Shown here: positions 5,919 through 6,069 of the stretch, piece by piece
Numbering within the stretch: the first letter of the stretch is position 1
Layout: each line of letters opens with the position of its first letter
Assembly (NCBI GenBank): GCA_035448065.1
Contig: DAOTIG010000175.1
Span: 1 to 6,069 of the forward strand
DNA: 6,069 bases
DNA from: Phosphoribacter sp035448065
GTDB lineage: Bacteria; Actinomycetota; Actinomycetes; Actinomycetales; Dermatophilaceae
Direction of reading: 5' to 3'
Made by a program: the position numbers and the translations under genes
The notes under the pieces: generated by a model
What the model saw: only the letters and a program-made list of their open reading frames with translations
What the model was told of the DNA's origin: nothing
Database searches by the model: none

Positions 5919-6069
5919 TCAGACCCTCTCGATCCGCGTCTCGCCGAAGATGCCGTAGGGCCGGACCAGCAGGATGGCCACGAGCACGAGGTAGGGCATC
6001 ACCTCGGCCAGGCCGGGATCCATGTAGCCGGACACGTACTGCTTGATCAGGCCGATGGTGAGACCGCCG
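5919..6069 (-). CDS. livH: LivH-type ABC transporter permease, C-terminal part (enters from the right edge)
   Basis: Only the last 49 codons and the TGA stop (5919-5921) are visible. The translation is GGLTIGLIKQYVSG, then YMDPGLAEVMPYLVLVAILL, then VRPYGIFGETRIERV. The hydrophobic last membrane segment followed by V-R-P-Y-G-I-F-G is the standard end of LivH permeases (usually R-P-x-G-L-F-G). This short basic end faces the cytoplasm. The gene precedes livM with a 4-nt gap, the usual livH-livM order. With LivM it forms the transmembrane pore. The rest of the gene, and by normal operon order a livG ATPase gene, should lie past the right edge. Confidence 0.88.
   Translation of the reverse strand, partial: GGLTIGLIKQYVSGYMDPGLAEVMPYLVLVAILLVRPYGIFGETRIERV

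Noticed and set aside
4661..6046. A 461-codon plus-strand frame opposite livM and livH
   Set aside because: It is antisense to clear permease genes; the Asp/Glu/Arg-rich product is the typical complement of hydrophobic codons.

Overview
This window is GC-rich (by eye well over two thirds G+C). The codon third positions are strongly G/C and long shadow frames run opposite the real genes, as in the high-GC Actinomycetota. The lytic transglycosylase type and the transporter/ligase operon fit a soil or sludge actinomycete; a family such as Intrasporangiaceae is only a guess. All six genes I can support lie on the minus strand, so they read from right to left. Every large plus-strand frame is a shadow.

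Right two thirds (6069 down to 1493): one tightly packed operon for a branched-chain-amino-acid-type (LivHMKGF/HAAT) ABC importer plus a ligase-like enzyme. In transcription order it holds the C-terminal end of a LivH-type permease (entering from the right edge), a LivM-type permease (4 nt gap), a lipoprotein substrate-binding protein (34 nt gap), a LivF-type ATPase (4-nt GTGA overlap) and a PaaK-like member of the AMP-forming acyl-CoA ligase superfamily (57 nt gap, strong Shine-Dalgarno). The first ATPase (LivG) is not in the window and is expected beyond the right edge. An AMP-ligase homologue in the operon suggests the imported substrate is a carboxylic acid (aromatic or similar) that may become a CoA thioester, rather than an amino acid. 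That is inference from context. The ligase-like protein has an altered nucleotide-binding loop and no visible C-terminal catalytic lysine.

Left third (1492 to 1): a possible weak hairpin after the ligase gene, then a secreted MltB/SLT-type lytic transglycosylase with an EF-hand-like loop and a long Pro/Ala/Thr tail. Just after its stop is a large, perfect 13-bp inverted repeat. The N-terminal 65 codons of a flavin-reductase-domain protein then run off the left edge.

I found no rRNA, tRNA, CRISPR array, insertion sequence or phage gene. The gene content is ordinary and I do not see a new system. The most unusual sequence-level signals are the inverted repeat at 222-272, an over-represented octamer GTATGCCG/CGGCATAC (six copies in 6 kb), and the non-canonical motifs of the ligase-like protein.
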